Numbered from the stretch's first letter, positions 20,721 to 35,500 are shown. The stretch: 64,000 nucleotides of DNA from Brachypodius melanocephalos (GCA_013398615.1 VZSR01003806.1:14478452-14542451), one strand, 5' to 3'. The notes: generated from the letters alone by a model not told the origin. A program made the numbers and translations.

Positions 20721-23700
20721 GAGACTATAAGGAATACTGTTAACCTTGGACTGTCTAAGGAGAAGCATATTGCGTTACTTGAAACAGAAAAAAAAAAAAA
20801 AGAATTGCGAGAAACATATGAAATGGGTCGGTGTGTTGAAGGCAGAATTCATTAATGAGCTCCAAGACAAATTCTCATTGCCTTTTAACACAACACCTGT
20901 CTGACATGGCTCTCTAATTTCAGCAGGGCATGGTGTGTCCTGTGCTCCTGTGGGATGAGCTCTGTGAAAAGGACAGTGCTCTCATCCAAGTCCTTACATA
21001 GTATTAATTGGCAAATTGGCTTCTTTGCCTTTGATCTATAGATCTGTGGTGGTTAAAAGCAGTGAAGGTTCTGTTCCCAAAACAGCAGTTTTCAAAGAAT
21101 TAAAAAACTTCCCTGCCAGTAACTGTACTTGCCTCAAACTACAAGTAAAATGGGGAATGTCACACCTCTGAAGAAACTTTGATAGGTTTTCTGGGTAGTA
21201 TGCATGATGCAATAAAATCACAGGTTTTTTTATACTGAATAAAATAGGACCCTTCAAAACCCAGGAGCTGGAGCTCCAGCATTCTTGAAATGTATTCTTT
21301 TAAATGTAAAATAACATTTATTCCCCAATCAATAGGCTCCTGGTAAATCATATCCTGCTGTGAGTGAATTTCATAGATTACATTACAAATTCTTGATACG
21401 CATCTGTCATTCTTTGCAGAGTTCCTACTTTAGCTTCATGCATTGATCAGCTAAAGGAATGTGGATTCAAAGAGAAGAAATAATTACTGAGCTATAGTCC
21501 TCCATTGATCTTCTTGTAGTGCGATAGCTAACCAGAAGCAGATTTGCTTATTCTGATCCAGTAGGCACAGTCTATAATAAGCCTTTTGTCTGTATTTCAG
21601 CCATTTCTGAAAAACATTTGGCAGGAGAGAGGGACATGTCCTATTATTCATTAATGTTTTGGCATTAAACATATAAACAATCTAGGACACTTCATCTTCA
21701 GGTCAATGAATTATCAACATGTGGGAGATACAATTCTTTCTTCCTCCATTGTGTTGTTGTCTGCACAGTGGGTGCAGTCAAGGAGAGGAAATGGAAATAC
21801 ATTCTCTTACAACACCCCACAGCCACATGGTTTTCATCCATCATACAGATTCAAAACTTTCCAGGATGAGAACCAGAATGTAAACTGTGGCTCAAAAGCA
21901 AAAATCATGACTACCCCCTCCTCCTTATGAAGAGGGTCTGACATGCTCTCCACATCACTGACATTTTTGGGTTTCGTGGGAGCATCCAATCTAGAACTCC
22001 CAACGCCAAGAGAGAGGGTTTCTGGTATCCTTGGATCCTCTGCCCTTTATGTTTCTTAATGCCATACATTTCCTACTGCTCAGCATGGTGGGTGCTGCTA
22101 ATCTCAGTAGAGACACCAAATAACCCTTGTCCATTTACAGAGAAACCTTAAAGAAAGTGCATCAGCCTGATGAGTTCCTCTCCTTGAGCTGAGCACTTAA
22201 GGGTGGCAGTGCTGATTACCACTTCATCCAGCAATTTTCTTATCAGTTGAAGGGGTAAAATCAATATTTTTCATATACTATTCTTGTTAAATCCTATTGC
22301 CAAGATCTTTTTTTTGCTGTGGGGGCTTTACTTCATTATCAAATTGCTCCGAGAAGCACTTTCTACATACGCTGAGCAATTCATGTTATGAGAAAAAGCA
22401 GACATGATGATGAGACAGAAAGGTTTTGTAGGGGGCAAGCAGCTGCCAAGTGTAAAGTTCAACAAAAATCGGGAAGCCACCGATATGCAACCACCTCTGT
22501 GTTGAGGCATTAAAATATTATTGAAAAGTTTTTCTGCCTTACCTCTCTAAACAGCTGCATGTGCCTTTTGACCATTCCCTTGTACTTTGGAAAAAACTGG
22601 AAGATGACAACCTGATAATCTCAAAATTATTCCATTCAAACACTTGAATGTATATCATCTCAGAAATCTAAGGGAACAATAGATGATTCACTAAATATGT
22701 TTCAGTAACAGTAGCTAGAATATTATCCTACAAAATATACGAGGAAACCATGATTTATTAGTTTCTCAAAATAAATAGAAGTGATCATATTTCTTAAAAT
22801 GCTTCAAAAGTTATCTAGGAAATATGGTTCATTAAACAGGCTTCTCAACACAACCCATGATATATATACACAATAATGTATATTCAATAAATATTTAGTC
22901 ATCCATCTCCCATTGTCATTCATTCATAACAGGACATCAAAATCTTTTTTCCTTCTAAGAAACCCCAGAAGTCTTCTTTTCAAAGAAGAAAAGAAAGTCA
23001 TTTGTCAAAATCATCATTAGGTTGTATGATAAAAGAAATTCATATGGAAGCTCTGGAGAGATGCGTCATAATATCTGAAATGTTGAACAAAATACACTGG
23101 CATTTCAGGTATACAGTGATGTGAATGTGATAGATCTGAATTTTTCATTTACTAGGATTGCTTTGTCCACTCCTGTTAATTTTCTGGTTGAAACACAAGG
23201 CATCATAAATGAAGTTAATCAATCAAGTTCAGTCACAATCTTTTTTCACTTTCATATCCATTTTTTTTTTTGTGGATTTCATAAAGATATCTGCAATCAT
23301 TGTCTGTCTCCAGCTTCTGAAAAGGTAAAATATGCTTACCACTAAGCAGTGGATTTAATCAACTTATATTCACTATAAACAAAATAATTTTAGGTTTATT
23401 AGAAGAATATAAGGAGTAGGATCCAAATTTCTCACAGTAATTGCATATACCTTTTATTCTAAATACATGTCTGCTGATCCTGACTTGAAACTTCTTTGCT
23501 GTAGAAATATTTAAAATATGAACCCTTTTTTCACAAAACTTAGTAAGTTGTCTCTGTGGTCTAGAGAGGGAAACGTGGAGGGATTTAGCACTGTAGAGGG
23601 AGGAGGGAGTTGTGCAGCGAATTTATTCCTATCTTTTTCCCAAATATATCTGTTTTACACTTCAGGAATTTTCCCATATGACTGCACTTGAACATGCAAT

Positions 23701-23870
23701 ACTACAATAAATGGAGCATGAGGCTGACACTGAAGAGAACACTGACCCTTTTTACACTGTGTTAATTTACGTTACATATCTCATGCCACTTGTTTGAACT
23801 CCTATTAATATTGAGTTCTCTTCCAATTTGTTATTTTGATTTTCAGGCTGCATTCACTTGAAATCAGAAA
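20721..23870. other. Unique DNA, nothing recognised
   Basis: Contains an A-run near 20787-20801 and otherwise ordinary non-repetitive sequence. Frames of 60-75 codons only. No CR1 similarity until the antisense copy that begins at about 23871. Confidence 0.5.
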
Positions 23871-24069
23871 CTCAGAATAATTTAGATGGAAAGAGATTTC
23901 AGGGGTCATGTGATCCTACTTCCTGTTCAAAGCAGGGCCAACTTCAAAGGCAAATCCAAATTTGGAGCTACATCAGGTCCCTCCAAGCCTTGCTTAGCTG
24001 TGGATGGATATTCCACAATTTCCCAGGGCAATATTTTTCTATTTTTCTCTTTTCATTCGCTTAATTGTG

Positions 24070-24106
<37 letters not shown>

Positions 24107-24230
24107 AAAAATTCTTCCTATATTCTAAGCAGAAATTTCCTTACAGGAAATTGTCTGTTGCTTTTTATCCTTCCACAATGCACTTCTTAAAAAGGTCTTT
24201 GTCTTGTCTTCAACTTCCCACTATTCATTT
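23871..24230 (-). mobile_element. CR1 LINE fragment with an internal A-tract (antisense)
   Basis: The plus strand reads as the reverse complement of a CR1 3' region: 'gatggaaagagatttcaggggtcatgtgatcc', 'tgttcaaagcagggccaact', 'tccaagccttgcttagctgtggatggatattccaca' and 'tcccagggcaa', then, past an A35 run, 'ttcttcctatattctaag...aaatttcc' and 'cttaaaaaggtctttgtcttgtcttc'. The order of blocks on both sides of the A-run matches one CR1 copy, so the A-run sits inside the element, where CR1 normally has a short A-stretch before TTCTTCCTAAT. The far half is more diverged, and the end at 24230 is approximate. Confidence 0.8.
24070..24104. repeat. A35 homopolymer inside CR1
   Basis: Thirty-five consecutive A on plus, flanked by TTAATTGTG and GGAAAAATTCTTCC. 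The position corresponds to a short A-stretch in the CR1 antisense strand, so the tract most likely grew by slippage after insertion. It explains the three Lys-rich overlapping plus frames at 23858-24261. Confidence 0.9.
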
Positions 24231-25961
24231 AAGTAAAAAATATTATCTTCTCTATATATAGTAAAATAATAATCTGTATTTCTTATTTTACCTCCACCTC
24301 CTCTGCCACCAAAATGGTATTTAAGTGAGTGATTGTAAAAGAACCATTTTTATATGTTTTTGCATTAAAGCTTCAAGGTGTTTGAAACTAGGATATGTTG
24401 CTTTAATTAGGTATAATATAAAAGTTAGCTATAATTGCTCAAATTCAAGTGTCTAAAGGCTCTATGATCAAGAAGCTGCTACCCCTGTGAACAATGAAAG
24501 GTATTTCTAAAATAAAGACACTGTTTTGCTTTGGTTTGTTTTGCTTTCAGATACCTCTATGCATTTATTCTTTCATATGCAAAAGTGACATATGCTGAAA
24601 TACACCTGAGAGTGCCAGCTCATTGTGATTTTAATTCCAAAAAGCAAACAGCAAGTGACTGTTAATGTGAGAACTGTGACTACAATTAGATATTCTGCAG
24701 TGTAAATTTCTTATCAATATTTTAGATTAATATCTCTGTCTATGTTTTTTAAAAAGGTTGTATTTGAAATTCAAATCTAGGACAAGTTAGTTGGCTTCCC
24801 TGAAAATCTCTAATAAACAGTAGAAAATTTATTTTGTTATTGTCAAACAGAATTAAGTAGACACAGACAATATTGTTATTTTGCATATTCAAAAGTAAAT
24901 GCAAAGTAACATATAGTGATGGAGTCATTATTTTCCGGGAAATCAAAATTATTCCTCTAAACAAAACAAATTTGATTTTACCTTATTTTTCAGGTTGCCG
25001 TTTTCCATTAGTAATATTGTAACAGAGATATAATATAACACCATTGACTGTTTTTCAGGAAGCCTTTATTAAATGTTACTGCAAAATAACAGCTATTTTC
25101 TTTGACAGAAAATAGAATGAATTATACTTAATCCAAGCAATCTTTCAGCAAATCCATTTAAACAAAAGTCTACCATCGCTGAGCCACTCCTGTTGAATCC
25201 ATCCACAGGATCATGACTTTGTTTGAGAAAGGAAAAAAAACCTTGAGAAACTTCATATTTTTAGCAGTCATCAGTCAGTTTCAGTCCCATTTCAAGAGAC
25301 ACAACTTAAATGAGCAAAACCGTGTCCCAGTTCTCACCTATCTTGCCTAAGTATTTTGAGACCCAGAGTAAATGAAGAACTGCCAGTCAGACCTCCAGGT
25401 TCACCAGATAATGTCCTTTTAGATTTCTGATCATCCTGGTTCCCTGTTGCTCAGGGACAGCAAAATGAGTCAGCATCCATGCAACCAAATTATATTGCAT
25501 CATATATTCCTGTGTATTTATATATTCTAAGATGTGGTAGGACAGATGTGAATGAATTAGGCTGGCAGCAAGTCACAGCAAATGGCCTCAGGTTGCCTTG
25601 GGGTCAAAGCAGAGAGGTCACATTAATATTTACAGCCCAAATCTACAGTGGTATTTCCTCATCTAATCCCCACGTGGATTTCTGATCTACTGTTGACATC
25701 CCTGGGTGACCCAAAGGACCCAAATATGGGCTTCTTTGGCTGCCTGGAAGCTCAGGGAGAGCAGCTGAGTTGGTCTAGGGGCTCCCAGCATTGGAAAATT
25801 ATCTCCCACACCTTCCTTTCTGGGTTGTGATCATCATCAGACACCTTAGTGATCTGACTGGGGTCAGTAAGAAATATAGACCTGGGGTCTATAGAAAAAT
25901 ATTAGAGTGTTTGTCCTCTATTTTTGGTGTATTCCTCTTGTGTTTATTTTTTCTGTCATTG
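24231..25961. other. Unique AT-rich DNA, nothing recognised
   Basis: No repeat family recognised. Around 25440-25830 several plus frames of 60-68 codons overlap in slightly GC-richer sequence, without domain or splice support. Confidence 0.5.
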
Positions 25962-26027
25962 TTTGGTGTTTTCTTTTTTTTTCTTAGGGTTTTTTTGTTT
26001 GTTTGTTTGTTTGTTTGTTTGTTTTTC
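25962..26027. repeat. T-rich tract ending in (GTTT)n
   Basis: T-runs with a few C and G, then about seven GTTT units (25995-26024). It creates the Phe/Leu/Val-rich middle of the plus frame 25791-26165, which is therefore not credible as a gene. Confidence 0.9.
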
Positions 26028-29000
26028 ACTCATTCTTTTACCAAATCACAACCCTTAATGAATGAGTTTAAGGAGTCTTTTCCTGTTGTTCAAAGTGGGA
26101 AAACTCTTCCTTGGCATCTTTTCCTTGTGAATTTGAAAGCTGCTCAAAGACATAGATATGCATAAGGTTACAGTTTCACAGTCTGTAATTAAGGATTAAA
26201 AGTGGAATATGTGTCTCAGATCATAAAAAAAAATAGCAAAAGATGAGATGGTAAAATGGAAATGGGCACTTGTGATGGTAGGGGTTCACGAGTCTAGTTC
26301 TCAAAGTCTTTTCCAGCAGAATTTCAAAGCCAGAGATGTTACTGTACTGTCATCTTCACTTTTTTTCAAGGGAAGGAAGAATGGTGAGAGAGTCACTGAT
26401 ACTCTGACCAGTGTTCCACCATGTTCAGGTTAGGAGTAAGGGTATCCTAAGCCTACCTTTACTCACCTGGCTTGTTTTCCCCTCAGAATGAAGATTTCCA
26501 CAGAATGAAGATTAAATTATCTCCAGGGATATGCTGGTTCTCTTCCCAGGATGGAAGGCAGAACAGCTCTGAGTCACGTTGACTCCATGAACAGTCCTGC
26601 TTAAGTCATCGATTGAGGAAACGCTCGCTTTACATTTACAACAAGGAATGCACACCTCCATATTTAAAATATAATTTGAGAAATACAGAATAGGGAAAAT
26701 GGACATGATTGGACAAGGCAAAAGCTTCTGTTATGACTTTCATGAAGTCAGGAATTAATTTGTGCTATGCTATGCATGTAGTCAGCAGAGACAGGTTTCT
26801 ACAGAGCCAGACTTTATCAGACAAAATGAATCTCTGGGAATATCCATGCTCCTACATTGCATTTTGGAATTTAACCTTTCGTAACTATTAATTTGACTAA
26901 AAATAGATCTCTAGATAATAAACCTCTATACCTGAGATAATTTTCGAAATTATTATCATAGTGCACAGAGGGAAAGTGGTACTTTCATGGTGTGTTCCAT
27001 CACTTCTTACGATGGACATCTACCATAACTCAGATGTATTCTTCCCCAAATTATATTTGTAACTACAAAACAGTCTGAGGTGGTATACTCAGATACTGAT
27101 GTTAGGCAGGATAAATCCTACCCACTGTAGTAAGGAAAACAATCTAGTATTTCAATATTGGCATATTGAATGAGTTCACATTGCCCTGCTTAGAAAACAA
27201 TGTCTATATGCAAAGTGTATATTCCTGTCTGCACAACTTCTCCATTTTCTATATACTTCCCTGTAATTATATTCTAAGGGACAATTCTGGGAATAGAGAT
27301 TTTACTTCCATAATATTTATTACCATGGAGTATCACTGAGGCCAAGAACACAGTAGGATCAAAAGAAAAAAAAAAAAAGAGGAACAAAACAGGATAAGAA
27401 GCTATATGGATAACAAGAACATCTACAATTATATTAGATTAAACAAAAATTCATAAGGGATATAAACCTTCATGCTTCAGAGCATAAGCTAATCACTAAC
27501 TGATGGGAATTAAGAAACTTCTGTTATGGAGAGGTTAATCCCTAATTGCCTACTACAGTATTTCTTGCAACATCATCTGAAGCAAATAGTTCTGCCACTG
27601 GATACTAGACAAAACAGACAATTAGTCTGAAGTTACATAATAATGTCTATCCTGCTGTCTTGTGACTGCAATGTACAAAATGCAAATCCACGTTTACCCT
27701 GGTTTCTTAAAGAAAAGAATCTTACACGACCACACTGTCTGCTATCTGCTATACCCATGTAATACTCATGTTCTTTTGAATCCATTAGCCAGATTTAACA
27801 TTTGCCAAAGGATTTGAACCCTGGAGGATAATAAAATTCAGAAAAATCAGGGGCTTGGCCATGGAGAAAAGCCCCAGTTAGTGACACAATGCCAGGAAAC
27901 GTTCAGGAAGAGCTCATCCATTGGTTGATCTGCTGCTAATCAACCACCTCTCTAATCCTGGCTGGCTGGCTGGCCCTTGGACCCCTCAGAAGAAGTTTGT
28001 CCGTGTCACCTCTGACACTGGCAGGAGTTAGAGGGAACACAACAAAAAGGAGAGTGCAGATGGGAGAGGTGGAGGTTGAACATGCAGATGTTCATAAAAG
28101 AAATATCTGAAAGGTTAATGGGTGTCTGGGAAATAAAGACAAAGTAATAAACTGCGGTGAATAGAGGAGTGGATGTAAGACAGTAATTTACAGAAGACCT
28201 GAGTTCATTCCCCCTTTTGTTCATAGAACGACTCATTTGAATGTTTGAGAAAAAAATATGTCTGAATAGTAGAGGTCACATAGGGTGGTTTTCAATGAAG
28301 CCATGCACCCTCAGCCTTCTCAGAATCTTCTCTGCTATCTCATTGCCTTTATTTCTGCATCAAAACAAGAGACCCATGGTGGCACTGACACTTTTATGCA
28401 TGGACAATTATTTTGTCCTCCCTTTTTCTACTCAACAAAAGATATAAGCCACAGATCCACCTTTGATTTCTGCCCAGCACACCACTGACAGAATTAATTC
28501 ACAAGAGTTTGTTTTCCTTCATTTTCAAAGGCTGTACAATTAAACAGGCCCTGTACTCAGAAAGGATGATAAAAAAGCCAGTAGTAGTATGACCTCATTT
28601 AAAATAGCTTGAGGGCTTCTCTAACTTATAGCATTTTTATGAGACTGGTGAAAGGCTCTCTTTCTTCTCTGTTATTCATCCTGTGTATGTCCATCCCACA
28701 GGGTTGACAAGGTATTTGTGAGAATCAGCTGTGCTGGCTCTGTACAAGAAGAGACTTTCCCTCTGCTGGGAGCACTCTCCACTTGCAGATGAAATGCATT
28801 CGCTGTACTGCAGAGCAGTGCAAAATGATTAGAGCTGAACCAAGACCTGAACTGACACTCATTATTACGGTATGTCTGCACTGTAAGAAGATGTGTGATT
28901 GCAGCATGTATCAGCATATTTGCACTGCCTTTCATTTAGCCAGGGAAGATACCATGACATGGAGCTTGGGGCTGAGTTTTACAAGTCTGTTAGAGACCAT

Positions 29001-29041
29001 TCTTACACAGTTTTTATAGTGGGTGTGCATAAACGTGCATT

Positions 29042-29046
<5 letters not shown>
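26028..29046. other. Unique DNA with small local duplications
   Basis: Two copies of CAGAATGAAGATT lie 17 bp apart (26484-26496 and 26501-26513), an A-run lies near 27367, and a CTGG run of four units at about 27957-27974. No gene or transposon recognised. Confidence 0.5.

Positions 29047-29074
<28 letters not shown>
29047..29074. repeat. (AT)14 dinucleotide microsatellite
   Basis: Fourteen uninterrupted AT units flanked by GTGC and GTACTTTT. It encodes the alternating Tyr/Ile run in overlapping plus and minus frames (28899-29093 and 28932-29300); both are artefacts. Confidence 0.97.
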
Positions 29075-29078
<4 letters not shown>

Positions 29079-32000
29079 TTTTATGTATTGTAGGTATAGA
29101 GTAGAACAGCAGGAGAGTAAATCAGGTCCAGGCATAGGCCATGCATTCAGTTGTGCATTCTGGTAAATCACTGGAAAATCTCCTGGCACAGCTTTGTTCT
29201 GAGATCTGGCACAATCCCTCGGCTGTGTACAGGAATTAATGTGGCTCAAGAACTGCAGCAAACAGGCAGTGTGCATGTATGTGTTCCTTTGTATGTCCAT
29301 TTTTTGAAGCTAGCAAGGAACAGACACAGCTAGGATATGACAATTTTTCTAGGGTTAGCTGAGCAAATACCAATGCTGTTTTATTGGTATGGTGCAATCA
29401 TTGATAGATGGATGGTCAGCTCCACCAAAATTACTAAAAAATAGCCGTTCCTAATACACCTTTACACTTGAGGATCACTGTACTAATTATGAGCAAGCAG
29501 ATTCTTGGCTAGATGAAACACTGATGGAACTAAATTCTCATGTTTTCATCCATGTTCATTCAAAGGCTGCTCTTACTGATATTTCCCAATTGCCTTAGAC
29601 TCTGGCTGCCAGATCACTGTTCTCTGTTTTGTCTCTGGAGCAGAAGAATTCATAAAAAGGCTTAAATAACTCTTCCAAGAAATGACTGTGAGTGGGAGCA
29701 GAGATATTTAAATCATTAGGTGCAGAAGTGAGTTTGCTGATCATACTCCAGGGTTTTGTCCCTGTAACCAGGCTTTTATAGGAGAAAGTGGTGGAAAGAA
29801 AGGTTTTTGTAGAGTGTATGCTTATAGAGTGCAAGGACAGCTTTCAAAGTTGTTGCTATTCAATAAATGTCATTGCTTTTTACTGCAGAGAGGCAGTATA
29901 CCAGGAAGAAAGGGGGAAGGAATTTATTAATTTGGGAAATAAATAATATATTTCTCTTTATATTAAATGTATTGTAAAGAGTATTCAGCCCCATTCTTTC
30001 AAGAGCACCGAGAGGGGTGCTTGCTTCTCCCTGAGCAGCTATGTTGGCAGCATTCAGACAAGAAGGAAAAACTCTTGCCAACTGTCAGTAACAAATTGAA
30101 AAAATGACAAATTCAGCTTTAATAGAAAATTTGCACGGGGGAGAGCAAATAGCCAACGAACATATGTACAAATTTTTAAGCATATGGGCTTCTTGCTGTC
30201 CTAGTAATTAATATAATACTGTGAGTGCCTTTATGTTCTCTCTTATCTCCTCCATAATCTGTGCATAATGGAAGCTGCTTGGGATATGATCAACACTTGC
30301 TGCTGTTATACATTATAAAGGACATTTGAAAAACATGTATTGGCAATTGGATACATAAAATACAGGAAGAGATGATGGAGCAGCAGATCTTGAAACAAAA
30401 AAAACCCCAAAACAAAGACCAGAAACTAGATCCTTCAAAATGAAAAACACACCCCCCCTCAAACTTAAAGGCAAGAAATAAAAGAATTACAGAACAAAAC
30501 TTGATTCAAGCTTTCCCTTGCTAACCACACATCCCATTATTGTCTGGCAATGTTATGTTTTAAACAGCTTATGAAAACTGAATATTTCTGGAGACTGCAC
30601 GGACAATCTATGCTTTGCAAATGTATCTTACCCACCCTCTGGAAACATTTAACCTAAACTCAGCTAAAGTGAAAAAAAGAGCTTTGATTCACATATGCAT
30701 TAAATTCATGATGTTAAAAAATTCCAAATATAATTCTGAGGTGAGAATGATTTGATGAGAAAAATCGCAAAAGATTTCTATGGGGAGATTGAAGAAGTCA
30801 CCACCCTTTAAACTAAACAGGAGATGAAGAATAAAGAAAAATTAAAGCTTAGAATCCGAAAGGTATTTCTAAAAGAAAAGATTCAATTAAAAATCAACTG
30901 AAAATAGTAATTGATTTCATGTTTTTAATAGATTGAAATATATTTTTTTAAAGAAACAAATTTTTGGTTTAATTACAAATTTTATCAAGTTCCACTAGCA
31001 TTTAAGTGTTTGTATCATGAAATCTGTTTGTCTGAAAATTTGGGTTTTATTGTCTTTTTTCGGACACCATGCCTGTGCCCTCCAGTGAAGAATAATTAAG
31101 AAAGGGACTTAAAGGCTTTCAACACAATTTGTTTATGGTTTTACTTTCTCTTCCATACAATCTATAAATCCTTCTTGAGACTAGTACATGTCCAGATTAT
31201 CAGCAGAGAAAATAAGGTTTTATTACTCTGACAATTTTGGAATAGTCACCTCTGATTATTGAAGGCATCTCATAATATGAGACAATCACTAAATGAAAGA
31301 GTTTTAGACTGGCCAGATTATAACAAAATTGTCCCTAAGCGGATTTCTCATTCCATTTACCTGAAGTGTTTGATATTGGCTTTCTGTCAGAATTATAATT
31401 TCTGACTACTTGGACAATATTTGTTATAGCAGAGTAATTCCCATGGCCTTCTATCATCCTTCAAAGTTCACAGATTCCAGGTATGCATGCATCTCTTGTG
31501 AAAAATGAAAAACAAAAACCAGCAACCAAACCAAAACCAGACTTTAAAAAGCCTGGCACTGCTGTTCAAGAGCAGACCTGAATGGTGGAAGAGTGTCTGA
31601 TCACTCTGTAGGTTTTTGTGACTTTTCAGGTCAGGGTGGGGTTGGCTGACTGTATAAAGAATGATCCATGATGCTGACACACAGCAAAGTGCAGAGCATT
31701 AATGCCACTGTTCCTAGACCATGGATCTATTTAAGGGTTATTTTGATGCCACAGCATCAGTCTCTATAGAAAATATTTCTTTTGTTTTCCACAAACATAC
31801 ACCTCCCATGTTATAAAAGACTGAGAGAAATAGCTTTTACTCACCCAGATTGTAACACAAATTATAAAGTTTTGGTTAAAAAAAAAAAAAAAGTTTGGAT
31901 GAGTACCAATGCCAAATTAATTTAAAATATTTATAATACAATGCTAATATTTGCATCTCCAATTTCAGTATTTATAGGATCAGAATATTTTCCAATATTT

Positions 32001-32389
32001 GCTTAAACTGACTATTATCACATGCATGCTGCCATTAAATTCACTTTATAGAATATTCACGGAAGGCAAACACAAAGGAAGCAAAAATCTGTAAAGGAGA
32101 ATTCAATTATTTTACTTGAGTTCATACTCACAGAAATATTTCATAAATGTTCATTCAACATTGGCACTCATTGCTATATCAGTAAATCAAATGTTCTTTA
32201 AGAAGAACCATTAAAACATCATCACTTTTCTTTGCTAAATTATAATTGTAGTTCTCTTCAATTGCTTGGGTCAGTGGTTAATTGTCAATCAGGAGGAAAA
32301 AAATCCATTATTGCATCATTATTAATAAAAAGGTGAAAGTCTTGAATAGATATTCTCAATACAGGGATCAGAAACCATGGCATGTAAGA
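29075..32389. other. Unique AT-rich DNA with an A/C-rich tract
   Basis: An A/C-rich low-complexity piece with CCCC and AAAAAC blocks lies at about 30393-30460 and an A-run at about 31879-31892. No CR1, LTR or exon recognised in the rest. Confidence 0.5.
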
Positions 32390-32566
32390 CAAAGTTGTCC
32401 TGCTCTTACCCCAGCTCTGGAGTTGTCCCAGACCAGGTTGAATGTGGCTTGGAGCAATGGATGGGGCTTGGATCTATTTGGAGGTGTCCCTGCCAATGGC
32501 AGGAGCGGTTGGAACCAGAGAGTTGTCAAGGTCACTTCCAACCCGAGCCACTCTAATATTCTGTGA
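32390..32566 (+). mobile_element. CR1 LINE 3' end (sense)
   Basis: A short 5'-truncated CR1 tail: 'ccagctctggagttgtcccagaccaggttgaatgtggcttggagcaa' near 32411, 'ggtgtccctgccaatggcagg' near 32483, then 'ggttggaacca', 'aaggtcacttccaacccgagcca' and a worn terminal ATATTCTGTGA. The overlapping minus frame of 147 codons (32368-32811) is a shadow across the repeat and is not a gene. Confidence 0.9.
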
Positions 32567-35500
32567 CAGCTGGAATGAAAAATGATAGTTTTGGTTAGAT
32601 CAGAGTATAGGTGCCTTCTTTTCCTGTCTGAGAAACAGGGTTTAGGTATGGCAAGTCTTGAGATTTCCAAATTACTGAGAAGAAAACCAAGTGACTTCAA
32701 AACGAGGGAACCAACATCATTGGAAAAACATAGTTGTCTCTTCTGGAGAAAAATATCCACTAAAACTAGCAATAACCCACTGAGATCCGTAGGTTGTTTC
32801 AGCATTTCCAATCTATAAAGTGAGAGTAGTCAAGTATTAAAAAAAACTATGAACATCTGAAACCAAGGAATTCTGAAACTAAGTACCTCTGAAAGGTTTT
32901 TGGGGAAAAAATAGTTTTAACTGGAAGGTAGAGAGTTAATTGATTAGTTGAGCTACTTCTCAAAATGTGAAGAAATTCTAGAAACTTCCTGTAGTTTTGA
33001 TAAATTAGCAATTTTATTAAAAATACGTTGTATCTCCAGAAACTACCTGGCACTTTAAATACATGTTCTCTCCCTGAAGATCCTTTTTTTGACTCCACTG
33101 TCACTCTAGGGATGAACAATAAAGCATCTCTTCTCCCTCCAGCCTGCTACTCTTAGTGCTTTTGAATCCAGCCCACGCAGTGAAAATGGCCTTTTGCCTT
33201 CTCTAACTTTCTGCAGTTCATCAACTGACTGTTGCAGCATAATAGATCCCCCTGCAAGAAAGGTGCTAGAGAATTTGGGACTATAAAGATGGAACCTCCA
33301 GACAGTCATTCAAACAGCCTTGCTAAAGACCAAGTCTTTCACGTTACCAGCAAATTACCTGGCATCCCAAGGGGCTCAATTTAACAACAGTGATCATCAA
33401 GCCAGTTTATTGCTACCTTCTCTTGGGAAGTTAAAAGGCTCTTTCCTCTTTTCTTCTGTGAAACTCCTTAGCTTCAGAGTATCTGGTTTAACAAGCTCAG
33501 CTCAACATGGAATTATCTATAGATGTATTTCTTTATTCCTCTCACCTCCGCCTTCCCCCCGACCTTATTAAGAGAGTAAAAACTATCTGGGGTTAACTAC
33601 TGCCTCTCAATAAATACAAATTACAGGAGAAAACTGACTTGATAATTATTTATAATTATTTTGCAATGTGCCAGTTACCTGATATATATTTGCTTATCTG
33701 CTCTTTTGTGCGGAATTGTGACTGTGTATGCACAAGAATCTCAGCATTATGACTCTCAAAGTTTGGACTTTAAAAAGCTAAACCACTTCTGCCATAATTA
33801 TGAATTTGAAATAAAACTAAACTGGATCTCACTTCAGTAAGGAAACAGCAGGTGGGCAGAACAAAAGCCACATCTATCATTTTCTTGAGACTGTAATAAA
33901 TCCTCTAATCTTTTAGACTTATAAGACTGTTCACATCTATTTCAGTCAAAACAATTTCTCATTCAGTTGCTTTTAACATCACCAAAGTCTGCTAGATTTT
34001 TATTATATCAAGTATCACCTTGTAGCATTGTCCTCATCCCCTTATTTTTTTAAAATCCAGAGAAACTCTAGGGTATATAAAATTCAGCAGAATAGCATGC
34101 ATACAATATACACCTATGATTGGAGGCAGGAGCTGCCTTATTTTACTAGCAAAATCAACTCTGCACCACAAAAGTAGCACACTCCCAGACACAAGGATAA
34201 GAGACCTTCCTCCAGGCTATGGATTATAGCTCATGTATTTGGGTTACATTAGCATTCCACACTATAGAGGCTCAATGCAGCCATAAATTCCACCAGTGTA
34301 GCAGAGGATGAGGGGTCTGAGGCTACAGAAGTGTGCCTGGTGTGGTGGTCTGCACACTCTCTCCTCACCAGTGTGGCACGGAGGGATCTACCACAGCTAC
34401 AGAAGCAGCCACAGACAGCAGGAGTACAGCCCTCAGCTGTGTTTAAAATATGCCTGGTGCATGGATCCTGCCTCTTTGCAAACACCCATCTACTCAAAGA
34501 TTTCTAAACACTTTCATCTAAGGCTAGGAAAAATGTTATTAAATGAGCAGGGCTCCATCTAAATCACACATTGCTGATACACAGGGCTTACTCCTAAATT
34601 CTTGAAGCTGGGGAATTATGCCCCTCAAGGATATGTTTCCTGAAGGTGTAGGAAGTAACATCTCTGTTTTCCTCTCGTATGTTTCCATTCCTTTTTCACA
34701 ACTGATTTAATTTGACCTGTGCACAATGGGCAGTGGAGTTACACAGCAGTGACTGTTCTCCACCCCAGATACCCACACTGCACTCAACAAGGACTCAAGA
34801 AGAAAATGAGATTATCAGTCCCCTCCTTCCCCTCCCAATCTCCCCTTTATAAAATCTGCACCTGGGTTTGCTTTGGCAGCACAACACCATTGTTGTATTC
34901 TATCCAGCAAGTACTGAGAGAAGCTGATTATAACATTTGGGATTGCTCCTTTTCCTGTTCTTCCTGCAGGAGGGGAAAATGTTATTTGGAAATTAATACA
35001 AGCAGTAATAATTAACTGTTATATAAACTTAATTTCAGCATTAAAAACCCTATAATTACAGTTTTTGTATTAATTTCCCTGTTATCAAGGCTTCACACTG
35101 CTGAGAAGGATTTGGATGATGGGACCCAAGGCAGCTGTAGCCCTGGGGAATGCAGGAGTAATGGGGCTGTCCTGGGGATGCTCAAAGTCATGGACCCTCA
35201 GTCCCAGGCAATATTGTCTGGAAGATGTGCCCTGAAGCCAAAGACCCTGAAAGCTGGTACCAGCAGTGAAGCTCACAAATATAATCAAATTCACAGTCTG
35301 GAAAACTTTCGATTCATGCCAAACTTGCAGAAAACCTTGGATTTACATAGATATTAAAAAAAAAAAAAAAAGGATGAAATTACTTTTTTTTGAGACTCAG
35401 AAACCCTCTTTATGCTTGTGTGAGCCTGTATTTTTTCCAGAGATTTGAATACAGTTTACATCTCCTGATTTTCTGTTTTCTGGACTAAACTTTTTTTCCT

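Noticed and set aside
28899..29300. Frames with Tyr/Ile repeats
   Set aside because: The repeat residues come from the (AT)14 microsatellite at 29047-29074.
32368..32811. 147-codon minus frame
   Set aside because: It runs antisense across the CR1 tail at 32390-32566 and carries no protein signal of its own.
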